From contig JASJOG010000008.1 in assembly GCA_030142905.1 (NCBI GenBank), positions 558,001 to 622,000 of the forward strand: 64,000 nucleotides of DNA. Direction: 5' to 3'. The position numbers and the translations under genes are program-made. Origin of the DNA: Heliopora coerulea (Eukaryota; Cnidaria; Anthozoa; Scleralcyonacea; Helioporidae). A model generated the notes under the pieces. That model searched no databases. It saw only the letters and a program-made list of their open reading frames with translations, and was not told the origin of the DNA. Positions 52,656-64,000 of this stretch are shown one piece after another (within the stretch, counting starts at the first letter, position 1; every line of letters starts with the position of its first letter).

Positions 52656-55600
52656 TACTTCCGTAAAAGATCTTACGTGTGCCAACGGTGGTTCTTATTT
52701 GGCTGGTTATTTATTTTTTTTAATTTTTTTCCTACACCTCTTTCGTTCTATTTTCGTCACGGTGACATAAGTGTAAACGTTCTCTTGAAAGCTACTTATA
52801 ACTGTATGTGCACTTTAAAATGTGACCTAGAAACAACCGATCATCTAGTTCAGGGGCGAAAACAAACTATTGATTCATGTCGTACATGTTGGTCATTTAG
52901 TTTGCATTTAGAATCATTCCGATTCTTATTTACTATGTGTCAAAATACACGGATCATTTCAATGCATTCTGGACCTGTTGAGAACCATTTCTTTGCATTT
53001 AATTACGTGCTCAAGATCGAAAATGGATACCCCCTACCATCTTTCCCTTTTAGTAGTTCCTCCTTGCTGTCGGTACTGTCCTCTGCTGGGAACAATAAAC
53101 AAGTGAATCATTTAGCGAACTGGTCTCGTGAGATCTTTTTGAAATCTATCAAATTAGTCGTTGACTATTCTTATAAATACTAGACAAAAGACAATACGGC
53201 ATTTTGTTTTGCATAAAACCAAAATCAACTATCAAGATTACTTCACTGTTTTTAACTTTTTCTTGTTTGAACATGTTTTAACCTTTGGAAAACCCGTTGG
53301 TGTAGTTTCTATAAAAACACTCGCGTGAAAGTGAAACTCTTAACGTTATCTCATATTTGTATATACAAACACGAATATATTTATAGTCCAATGTGGTTTC
53401 CTGTCTGACTCAATAATGATTGACACTACTTAAACTCGTTTAAGTGGCGCTATACGTGTTGACTGCGCATCGAACCAACGTCAGCCATCAAATCCGACAT
53501 CTGACAAATAATATTAGCGCTTGATATTCAGTGACTGATGTAGCTTCACGTAACTTCTAAAATCTGTGACAATATAAAAACGTTATCATGGGTTGTGATC
53601 ACCCTAGTCACATTTTCTTTAATGAAATATCTTTCCAATAAAATACGGAGAAAATGTGTTCGTTCCTGATGGTAGATACCTGTTTTAGCCTTTCTGCCTT
53701 AAGTACGAATACAAGAATTAGTAAAACGTTTTCTTGGTACATTTCTAGATAGTATTAGAAGAGGTTCAATTTGATTGTTTGTTCGTGCATCTAAGGCTTT
53801 CCTAGATTAGAATAAGGAACATTTATCAACCATGTCCTGTAAGCGATTTCGAACCACTTGACGTGCGTGACAATGTGAATTTACTTTAAGGTATTTAAGG
53901 CATTAATTTCAAAGAACTTGCTACCCACCGTGCGAGTATGAGTTGGGCTATCCCAATTTTCCTTGCAGTCAAAAATTGATCTATAAGCCAATACAACTGT
54001 CTCAAAAACTGTAATGTATGATGGTTTCTCTTTAATTTAACTCTTTTTACTCTGCAATCTAGTCTTAATTATTTTCGTTTGCTTCTGATTTCTGCACGCC
54101 TGTAACTTCCTTCAACTCGGCATCGAAGGTGGTAAGTGAGCAACTAACCCACAGAAAATGTCACCAGTAAACACGTCAAGAACACGCAACGGATGTGGAA
54201 ACAATTCCGGGATAAACCTACTTACCGGCTAGTGGATATGCCACAGTTCACCTTTGGAAACGGTGAATGCTTTTTTAGTATCGATCAAACTGAAATGATC
54301 ACCTTTTAGTTTTTGGTTACAAAAAAGAATATCATTTTCTCGTTTGTACTCGGCAATGGTGTAGTTACCAAGTCTTCATTAACTTTCTTTTTGATAACAG
54401 TAGGGAACCGCTGTAATTATCTTGAGAATAGGCAAAATCTACATATTTACCAATCAAAGGCAGTTCAATGACCTATTAACATATCTATACCATAGAGGGG
54501 TTTTATTTGGTAGACGACTTGACGTTGTTTTATTCTATTTTGAGCCGTTTGAGCAATTAAACCAAGAGTCTGCCACGAGACAATCTTTACTTTGAGGTAA
54601 GAGCGTTAGTTCTGTTTGCTCTCACGTTAACGGGGTAAATATAAGATTACTTTATTTATTCTTATCGCAACGCAACTGCAAAATAGATCTTTGCAGTGGC
54701 TCGACAGGAAACCGTGTTTTAAGACGAAGCTGCCATTTTGGTGTTCACCTTCGATATCGTTAGCTTGCGAGTTATTGAGAATTACTCGGGTGCCGCTTAC
54801 CAGTTCTTTGTTTCCTATCATCGCCGCATTTCGTGCTTCGTTTCAGCCTTCCTCTTGCAAAGAAAACCAACAGAGGGTGACTTACTCAGTTGTTGTTCAC
54901 TTTATGGTTCAGTGGCCGAAAACATAACTCTTCTTACTTCAAGGTGTGAATGGATTACAAGAAGTCACTGGTCTGTGTTCAGTTGTGTAAACACTAACTT
55001 AACATTCAATTACTTGTATATGGTTCTGATATATTTCCATGGTTAGTTAGACAAGGAGCTACATCGAGTATACGCCACACAACCTGTCTTTGTCTCGCTT
55101 TCTTCCCAAATCCGCCTCCGCCTTTTTTAATCAACAAGTTTATGTTCCCGTAGATTTGCTTATTTGATATCAGGACGTACGTAGTACATTTTCAATACGT
55201 TTTCATCCTGTGTATAAGGACAGTGGCGTGTTCTGCTGGAGTAGGTGCGTTAAATCGCTCAGCAACAATATCTTCGTACTTTTGAATGAAGGACTGATGT
55301 GATCTTAACCATAGTTCATTAATTCTCGATGAAGTCAGTGACTCAGACTTGGTCGGGTCCAGCAATTTCGGAATCACGGTTATTGAATTCCTAACTATGA
55401 GCAAATGAACACCTAATATAAACTTGGGTTAACGAGCGTTTCGTGGTTAACAGGGACATGAACCATGGAGGTAAATACTGAAAGCCACGTCCTCAACTAG
55501 AGTAAGCAATGCCGATAATAGCTTAGAAAGAATGCCATTGTAACTAACTCGAAGCCCTTCGGGTATTCATCAGCCGAGTTGTCCAAAGTATATTTAACAA

Positions 55601-58600
55601 TTCACGGATCTTTTCCTTTCGATTCTTGTTAGTTATAAACGATAAGAGAAGTAAATTATTTTTGAGGGATGTTTTGATAGGCGAAATGAGCAACTTTTAG
55701 TCTCGATGGTCCTTAGAATACCGCCACACTTCAGCCTTCCGTTTGCAGAAATATCCTGTCATAACGTTTTTAATCTGTTCGCTTCAGAATATAGTCCTGA
55801 AACGTGTCACTTATTTTGGTGACCTAGAACTTATGAAAACCGTTGGCCATCTCGTTTTTCGTAAATCCAACATTTCAATTTATTAACGAAAGCAAACGAT
55901 ATTACATGTTAGTTATACGAGTTATTAACCAAAATATTTTGGATTGTTTGATAATGGAAACACTTTGAAAAAGACCACGAAATCAACTTGCTTGTTAATT
56001 GTGATATTTCGGTGCTTTCACTAGTAAGTAACTAAATTATACCACTAAGCAATCAAGTGGCGAACCAGATAATCCCTGTTGAGACTCAAACTGTATGATA
56101 TCAGCCGTATCAGCTTGGTTGTCATACCAGTAGGGTCTGCGCGCCAATTAGCATTTTAGATTATCCCCTAACTGATAAGTCCCTCACAGCCATAAAATGT
56201 TAATAAGCATTCACAGTTCAAAGTTTCAGTCTTCATGATTTCTTCTGAAATGGAATACAAGACAACAATGCTGAACTGTTTATACAGTAAGGAACGTGCA
56301 TTTAACCTCTCATCTTTGTACAGGGTGAACCGGTTCATGGTAGATGTGCGACATTACAATGGTTTGTTTGTTGCTGAGAGCTGCAGCAATTAAATCTCAC
56401 TTACTGCATTGCGATTATATTTACCCGTGTCAATCTACCCGTTAAATTTCTATCGAGGTTAACCTGTTGTATAGACAAACGTTCTTTGGATAAAGATTAG
56501 GCCTTGGTTAACGAAAACGCTTCTCGATATTATGTGGTCAAATACGGCTAAACGTTTAACAAGTCATTAATCAACATACGTACATTTATAATCAACATAC
56601 ATTCATAAACAACATGCATTTCAGGTTTTATAGCTCCGAAATAAAAGTTTAGTTTCACAAAGTTATTAGCCTTGAATTTTGCCGTTTTGTTTCAGATCAT
56701 TAGCCTTTCACGGTTTACACTTTCACAATTGAAGTATCCATTGGTTTCAAAATTTACTAAAATATCGGATGATATTGCGTGTGCGTCAAAAGCTAAACAA
56801 TCAAAACGTTGCACCCGAAACGTAATCGGCTAGACCTTAGTTAAAGCTTCTAACTTTTTTATCGGTTTCTTTTTCACCATCATGCCCGAGAAGAACTTGA
56901 TATTGTCGTGCATGCTACAAGTGTCACATCGCTCACGTCAATCATTTCAAAAGATACAACTGATTATTTGCATTGTGTTATCTATACCTGATAAATTAAT
57001 GAGAGAAAATATAACAAGCATATATCAATTAAATATAGTTTGTTACCTCTTCAAGTCAGAGTATTAAAATTAAAAACAGTCCACATCGACAGAAAAAATA
57101 GCTTTAATTCTTTGTTTATTGCTGCATTTCTCCTTCTACGAAAATGTTCTGCTAGGGCTGACATAATTTTTTTAAAAACAGCCTGCAAAAAGTGTGTTTA
57201 AAGCACTTTATTGAGTGTTTTGATCGAAGGTAAGATCAGGCCCTGCAAAATTTTCTACTCGCGTCACTCTCCTGCCATGATAATGGTCCTTGTCTTACGA
57301 ATTACCACGCCTCCTTGGGTACAGGCTGGCAGACTTCATGACTCTGTCACTCAGCAGTATGAATAAAATTAATTTTAAGACTGGCCAGTTCACTCAATTT
57401 ATATAACTTAATTTGCAAGATTACATATGATACTGAGGCTGGCGACGAATCACGAATTATTACTCTCCGTTGTTAATTTTAGATTATATAATTCCAGAAT
57501 TTATCGCAGCGTTTTAATTCGTATTCAGATTGTTAAATTTAGTAGAAGATCTCGGGACCATACAAGGAATTCTAACTCCGATAAATCGATGCAAACGTCG
57601 TAGCATAAGACCATGGCATAAACGGTCGTATCAGAGTTCTATGCCACCAGTAAGTCATGAGTACATCTTGCCAAACTCTAATGGACCGTATAGTAGCATT
57701 TCCTATTAAATGTTTTACCTCGCTTCAGACCATTAGGTTTTCTCCTGTTTCATTAGTTTCGCACAACAGAACTGACTTGAACGTCTTTTGGAAAGTTCTC
57801 TATAACGGAAACCATATGGCTATACACATAGGGCCGTGACACCCAGCAGGAAGATTTAAGAAACACATAAATACAAGATTAAAAAAAGATTTGTAAATGT
57901 TAAAAGCGTGCAGTAAACTCCCTTGAGCATATGCATCCTCAGGAAATAAAACATAGCACTCGTAGTAAGTTAAGGCACTTGAAATAGGAACAGATGTTAT
58001 ATAAGTTGTGGGTTGGATTTGAGGTAGCTTATGCTCTTTTAAAATAGTAAATCTATACAGTACCATTGGTCCATTCAAGTGGAAAATATGTCCTTAACCT
58101 AAGAAAGCTTTAAGGGGAAGACAGACTTTATATGTAAATTTCAGTAGCAATTTCTATATTAGTTTGAGTACATTGAGTGACTAACTCAATGAGAGGTTTG
58201 GACAGTATACTGTTAAATCGATTTGTACGTATTTTACCTTATCATAAATTTTAACTAACGTAACACTAGACAAAGGCGGTATCGCTGTCTGTCAGTGTGC
58301 CAAAAGTAATGTAGATGGGAAAACAGCTAGAGGCATTCGGAGCAGGTGTTTTAGAGTTTTGCTTTGTTTTCCCTTTGACGGCTCTCCCTTGTTTTCCCTT
58401 TCGTAATAAGCTTCAGCTTGTATGCTGATGCACGTTTCTTTCTTACAATTGCCCCCTCACTTTTTAAACAAACTTAATCACTTAGTTCAATGCTTTGTTC
58501 CTGGTTTCAACTGTATACTCAAGGCCGTCCGTGAGCCAATCTCGGTTGTTGTTGTCGTTATTTTTTATTTGTTTATTTATTTATTTATTTTTTTGACGTA

Positions 58601-60540
58601 TGTCCTGTAAACCCTAACGGCTTTACACTTGCTTAATTTTCAATCTGCGAATTTGTTTTATACATTGAACGTCGTACAGTTTCACACATGCAGACACAAA
58701 CGAGAGCCTGGCCCAGGTGGTTCACACCTCAAAAGATCAGTGAATAATCTGCGAATACAATTTCTTGTATAAAGACTGACTTTCCATATGTTAACATAGG
58801 GAATCTTCGATCTTTACTCGTGGACAAACCAGTTTTCTGAGCATGTGTCTGTAAACGGAGGAAAGAACACCGCGCTATAAATCAATCTGACGATGATTTT
58901 GGTATGGATCTCCTATAGTGACGGTTTTACGGAGGGCTAGTCGTAGCACTCACACAAATAGCTGGCTGCTTTAAAAAAATTGTATTTACCAAGGATTTCT
59001 CGGATTTTCGCGGAAGCAAACAGCTTTTTTACTCCTGAAAGTCACTTGATCCTGAAACACCCCATCGCCAAACTGTAGGACGTGCATTCGCCTCTAATCC
59101 GAAAAGCGGTATTTTTGAGGATTGAATTGAACTCTTGAGCCAAGATCTAAGGAAATAAAACGTGCATAGGATTAGGGTCATTTGGCTTTTTTCGTTTTGG
59201 AACAGATGGAACTTGCTCAACATTTTACCCGAGCGCTGAGGAGTTCAAATTAAAGTCTAATATTAGTTCACATTTATTTATCCCCCTCACAAATCTGTTG
59301 TCGAATATTTGATTTATTGCTAGGAATAACTGCATACCAAACTAAAGAAGCGCTGTTTCTTCGGTTTAAGTTTTACTTTCCTAATTAAAATCCATGAGGA
59401 TCTAAAAGAAGATTCAAAATCTTTTCGTGCATGTTCAACCATTTCGTACATCTGAAAGAATTAACACCACAGCATCATGGACAAGATCTTTGTAAAATTT
59501 TGTCGAGTCTGTTTACCCTCCCACGCCATTCTTGGCCCTTAAACTGTCGATTTTTTCCTATTTCGATTGAGTAACAAAGCTATCAAGTACTTTAGGCATG
59601 CAACAAGCGACGACATCTATGTTTTGCTTTGAATTATACGTTAACCGAAAGAAGAAAAATTTCAATTGAGTTGCGAGTGGATATTGGCTTTCCCACGTTC
59701 CTTAACGTTGGTTGTGAGGAGGACAAGACAGAGAGGAAGAAAATTCATTCCTTGCTTTTAAACGTTTGATGGCAATAACGTTCTTACAAGCAGTACAGCA
59801 AACTTCATTTTTAATCCATGATGGATTGGAAGCTGGGTTGGCATTTTATCCTCTAAACCTAAAATTAGCTGTACGTTCTTCGATGATCTTTCTTTGTTCA
59901 ACCGGTACTAAAAAGAACGAAGAATCATGTTGTATAAACCAGGGTTTGAAATCAAAACGGCCCCTTGGACCGCGACGTGTACTTTTACCAGTTCTTGAAA
60001 TCAAAAAGCATTGGCCCTGATGTAAGCTTTTGAAAGAAGACATACAAACTGTCCTTCAGCGCATACGAAATCTAACTACGTGGGTTGACATAAAAACGCA
60101 ACAATGTGCAATATAGGTTGAGCTGAAAACATCTCTGTTACGCCACCGCATCCGTAAAATAATTATCTTACTAATGAGCTGGGAAATCATGAAAAAAGCC
60201 GTTAGAAAAATTACACGGAAGGAATTCTTTGGTTCTAAATTTCAACTATATTCAAATGTGCAAGAAAATACCAATTAAGTTTCCCACATAGGAATTCTAT
60301 TTATTGTAAAAAAAAGAAGTCGCCTCCCAAGGCTTAAATGTGATCATGTTTTAAAGGTCGACGCATCTAAGTACTCTACGTTTATTTATTCACCTGAATC
60401 TGGTTTGTTCTGTCTTCAAATCAACTTGGAAATTTTCCCGCCAAAACTAGCCGGTCTGTACTAAAAACGTATTGCACGGCCAGGCAGCCAATCAGCGTGT
60501 GTCAATTTGCGTAAAGACTGGATAGCGAGCTCAGCCATAT
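52656..60540. other. Intergenic region, no gene recognised
   Basis: About 7.9 kb without exon-like conserved peptides, RT motifs or clear inverted repeats. A short ttta run is at 58565-58592. The minus frame 55192-55404 looks mildly protein-like but is unassigned. Confidence 0.45.
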
Positions 60541-60617
60541 AACATATCTATATCTATATCTACATCTATATCTATCCATCTATCTATCTACCTACCTATC
60601 TGTCTATCTATCTATAC
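60541..60617. repeat. TCTA/ATCT microsatellite
   Basis: About 75 bp of tatc/tcta units. It supplied the atctatac target site of the hAT-like MITE next to it. Confidence 0.9.
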
Positions 60618-60979
60618 CAGGGGTGTCCAACATACGGCCCGCGGGCCAGAGTCAGGCCCGCCAAGGGAATGTATCCGGCCCGCCAGCTAATGCCTAGTCC
60701 CAGCTCAAAATACTTATCAAAACAAAGATGGCCAGATATCTCACTAAAATGCCAATCAAGCCATTGTACAGTGTACACTGCAGTAATACAACATGACTAG
60801 TATTGTACAGTAGATACTATATAACTGTATGATTGTACTTTCTTTAGCAGTTTAGCTAAACTCCAAACAGAATCATGGCTTATCCGTCTCATCGGCTTGT
60901 CTTGCCCACATTTACTGTGCAGCCCTCCTGGGAAAAAATGGGAATGTGGCCCCTCACACAAAAAGGTTGGACACCCCTG
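60618..60979. mobile_element. hAT-like MITE with perfect 8-bp target duplication
   Basis: Ends caggggtgtccaac and gttggacacccctg are perfect terminal inverted repeats. atctatac precedes (60610-60617) and follows (60980-60987) exactly, the 8-bp duplication of hAT transposons. The subterminal cggcccgcgggcc block is typical of Charlie-like hAT MITEs. 362 bp, no transposase. Confidence 0.9.
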
Positions 60980-60983
60980 ATCT

Positions 60984-60984
<1 letters not shown>

Positions 60985-61027
<43 letters not shown>

Positions 61028-61032
61028 CTATA
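60985..61032. repeat. TA microsatellite
   Basis: (ta)n following the MITE, and directly before the attcatgaggaaaagacaaa block shared with intron 10. Confidence 0.9.
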
Positions 61033-61330
61033 TATACTTCTAAAATTCATTATTAATTCATGAGGAAAAGACAAAAGAAAATCATAAGCGTGTCGAATCT
61101 ATATATATGTGATAAAGGTACATGTGGCTTTATACGTGAAGAAGTTCAATTTTTTCGGCTTACGAACGATAAATTTCCAAACTTTCTTCACAAATTAGCG
61201 TATTAAGAGGTGAATTTCATAAGACATTTAAAAATCTCGTAGTTGGTGCATTATCGGGTCTAGAACACTCAGCTATCGCCTCGTGTTTTAAATCCCGATA
61301 AAGCACTCCTGCTCGGTTTTTAAATATTAC

Positions 61331-61361
<31 letters not shown>

Positions 61362-61366
61362 CATAC

Positions 61367-61397
<31 letters not shown>

Positions 61398-61415
61398 TGT
61401 ATGTATGTATGTATC
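61331..61415. repeat. TA then GTAT microsatellite
   Basis: (at)n at 61338-61360 passing into (gtat)n to 61415. Open frames across it (61217-61417, 61373-61777) are artefacts at least in this part. Confidence 0.95.
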
Positions 61416-61774
61416 ACAGACTCGGTCTTGGAGGAAAAGTAGAGGTCATGTATCAGAACCAGCCAATTAATCTCTCTATATCGCTATTGACGAACTTTGC
61501 TGTGAACCTGGGTTTTCAGCTGGTGTGGATCGGTAATTATGGAGAAAAGGTATCAGCATTCCGTTCTTTGTTCACGAACATGGTTTTCTATACAATTTCA
61601 TATACTGACACAGTTTTCAAACATTTTTGCACGTTAAATTACAATTGCCAAACTCGTACCCAATGTTCTGCGTCACACCACTTCCAAGTACAAATATGCA
61701 ATGGGTTTCAAGGTATATGTATCTATTCCGACGCTCGAAACTTTACTCTCACTCAATATAAACTTCATTTCACG

Positions 61775-62020
61775 TGATCGAGTGTAAATCCTAATATTCC
61801 TTCAATATACCCTTCACTTCATCGCCATTACCACCTAAATATGAACAGAAGTGATGACCAAACTCACGACAACGGCCTTCGTATCTCAGTTGGCAGTTCA
61901 CTGGACTAGATTGTCAGGATAGCAGGTTCGATTCCCAGACGGAGGCCCAGGAGTTGCATTTTCCCCACTTGGTTCTTAAATTGTATGATTTTGACACTTG
62001 AAAACTAACTTTCACTGAAT
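61775..62020 (+). repeat. SINE family A, copy 5 (diverged)
   Basis: Lead ttcaatatacccttcacttc, A box ttcgtatctcagttggcagt, B box gcaggttcgattcccagacg, then ttggttcttaaattgtatga. More diverged than copies 2-4. Confidence 0.7.
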
Positions 62021-62036
62021 ATAGACTCCATTTCAT

Positions 62037-62215
62037 GTGATCAAGAGTAAAGTCTAAACATTCCTTGAATATATCCTTCATTTCAATGGACTTCGAGTGA
62101 ACGAGATTCGCAGCGTACCGGGGACGATTCTTGGCCTAAGGCCAAAGAGTTCCCATTTTTTCGCAACTGGTTCCGGTTGGATCTTAAATTGTATGAATCT
62201 GACACTGAAAATTTA
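62037..62215 (+). repeat. SINE family A, copy 6 with tRNA region disrupted
   Basis: Repeats the lead (ttccttgaatatatccttca) and the 3' part (ttcgcaactggttccggttg, then gatcttaaattgtatgaatc) of copy 5. The A box and most of the tRNA-like core are missing. Directly downstream of copy 5 in the same orientation. Confidence 0.6.
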
Positions 62216-64000
62216 CTTTCACTCGATATCTACCTTATTTTCCCGAGTTCGTCGCCAGTTATACTCATACATATACATACTCTAAATGATGAAAGAGTTT
62301 GGAATAAACTGCAGCGTTCTCAGTCAGATTAGGAATACTAAATAAGTTAAAGATTGATGTTGCTAGACAGAGTTTCACATAGGTAAACGACCACCAGGCG
62401 ACAATACATATATAATTAACTAAAAAAAAATTGCCTGAATGTCTGTGCTTTTGTAGAAGCACAAATAGTGACTGATTATTTTATCTTCGTGTTTACAGTT
62501 TACAAATCGAACTACGCAGTACAATCAGTCACTGGGTCCTTGGCCACAAGCTTCATGCCGACGTGGGGATTTTAACTTGCACCAATGAGTAATTCGATTA
62601 CGAATCATGTTCAAATGCCACACGCAAATTTAACTCATTTAGTTCCAGTCCAACTGGACATCGTCACGTACACATTGAAGGATTGAACTTGATTGTTAGT
62701 TCAGTCCGTTTCAAAAGTGAGTCGGCTTCCCTTAGCTAAGGACAGTTTACGGTTCGCAGACCTTTCAATAGAAATTCATTCTAAGCAAAGAAATGGACAA
62801 AGTTGAAATTGAAACATTCCAGTGAAGGAATGACAATCAGCATTAAGTTGAAACCTCGTGTGGGTTTTAGGGATCTACTCAAAGGTTTTCAGGGTCTCAG
62901 GCATGTAATCCTGCATCGCTCAATAGTTTATGACAGTTTGTGAAGCTAATCAACAGTGGAAAGAGATGTTGCCAGACACGCTCTAGTGGTATAATGGGCG
63001 CTTTGGGAATAATCCCATCAATTCTCACGCTCAATATCACCGTAAATTTTTTGCTCGATTCTAACGCCCTAGTTATATCCACAATATATTCCCTCAGTTT
63101 AATGGTGTAACTCCTAAGAATGTTATACTTCTCAACTCCTCACAACTACTTTCTGTACGGTCAGGTTTGTTATAAACAGCGGAATTTACCGTAAACAAAG
63201 TCCCACAGTTGTTTAACATTGTCATGTTTACCTTACAAAATCTTTAATCCTGTCTTCCTCCCGCCATTAAGCATTCAACTACCAATCAGGTGACAGAGCT
63301 ACGTCAATTACCATCGTCACTTAATTCTGCCAACAGTTGAGTTAGGTTAATGAATTTTTAAGTATAAATTGAGCAGATTTGTTTGTCTTCTGCCCGATTT
63401 TTCACAAAAAGCTCATGAAGTTCATCTAGACATCAATAATCACACTCGGAAATGAACCAGGAAGAGTGATGATGCCAGTCATGACTGACCATCATTTGCC
63501 GCGTGTGCCTCTTCTTAGCTTGGACAGTTATTAACTGGTGTTCTTATGTTTATACTGTACTCAAGGGAGAAAATGAGGTCGTCAACATGTCCCCTTCAGG
63601 GCAAACACGCTGCCAGTGCTAAACATTCAATTAGCGAACTTCGGATATTAGATGTCATTTTTCGCGAGGTTGGCGTATTATTGACTTTCCTTTTATGGAA
63701 ACTCTAGACAATGCTTTTTCGCTTGGGGACCAATCACCAATATAAAGTGATGTCGCCTCGATCACACTATGTTGTCTAATCGAATGTGGAACTGGTAAAG
63801 AAGCTCAAATCTCAGTCGTTTTCTCGAACATCAATTTTGTTTCTTGTGTTGTCTATTTATCATCAAGAACAGTAGAGCCAATTGCCTCTACTTAGAAGAA
63901 GTACTGTGGTTTAACATAATCACTGGATAAAATTCCTTATTTTGTATTCGAATTATTGAAAAGCTGATCATTTACCTGTTTCTGTTTGATTTTAGGTTTG
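62216..64000. other. Right flank, no gene recognised
   Basis: No conserved peptide in either strand. The window ends with a pyrimidine-rich tract and tttag followed by gtttg (63986-64000), which could be the acceptor of an exon of a neighbouring gene but cannot be tested here. Confidence 0.4.

Noticed and set aside
52677..53183. 168-aa ORF downstream of NNT
   Set aside because: Phe/Ser-rich AT-driven composition, no domain, no start context; more likely UTR or intergenic.
24511..61415. CRISPR-like arrays
   Set aside because: Repeated units here are microsatellites or transposable elements in an intron-containing animal genome; no spacer-repeat periodicity.
1..64000. A new defence or biosynthetic gene cluster
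   Set aside because: The only supported cellular gene is NNT; other coding signals are retroelement fragments or unassigned ORFs.

Overview
This window is animal nuclear DNA and is dominated by one gene. Fourteen short plus-strand exons joined by GT-AG introns encode mitochondrial NAD(P) transhydrogenase (NNT), from a tentative start at 786 to a stop codon at 51361-51363. The single-chain order (dI, membrane dII, dIII), the predicted import presequence and the intron density point to a metazoan. AT-rich introns packed with RLE-class and L2/CR1-like retroelement remnants, tRNA-derived SINEs and many short inverted-repeat elements suggest an anthozoan cnidarian such as a coral or anemone. That taxonomic placement is inference.

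Layout. 1-785 is upstream sequence with no recognisable gene. 786-3280 holds the presequence exons (exon 1 tentative). 5192-13545 carries exons 3-6, most of the NAD(H)-binding domain dI, including the R182/Q187/D190 loop and the GGGVAGL dinucleotide motif. 19091-19388 (exon 7) closes dI and adds a proline-rich linker. 21539-34046 (exons 8-11) is the proton-translocating membrane domain, with the conserved His697 and Asn829. 39386-51363 (exons 12-14) is the NADP(H)-binding domain dIII. The assembled reading frame is about 1075 codons, close to vertebrate NNT. Every junction from exon 2 onward keeps phase; only exon 1 to exon 2 is unresolved.

The introns are a catalogue of mobile DNA. Intron 9 (24182-29583) contains a frameshifted RLE-type LINE on the minus strand, abutted by an internally deleted relative, the units being separated by AAT-repeat tracts. 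Intron 11 contains a Ty3/gypsy RT-RNase H fragment, two unrecognised overlapping minus-strand ORFs, a hAT-type MITE and a head-to-head pair of tRNA SINEs. Introns 6 and 7 contain 3' ends of three L2/CR1-like LINEs. Several MITEs have readable termini and target duplications: hAT-like at 60618-60979 with a perfect 8-bp duplication, mariner/pogo-like at 32267-32748 with TA, and PIF/Harbinger-like at 5943-6773 with TAA.

51364-64000 is the 3' UTR plus intergenic DNA with no protein gene I can support. I did not find evidence of a new multi-gene system. The most unusual items are the nested LINE composite, the unexplained 36.0-37.0 kb ORF pair, and the repeated palindrome-type elements.
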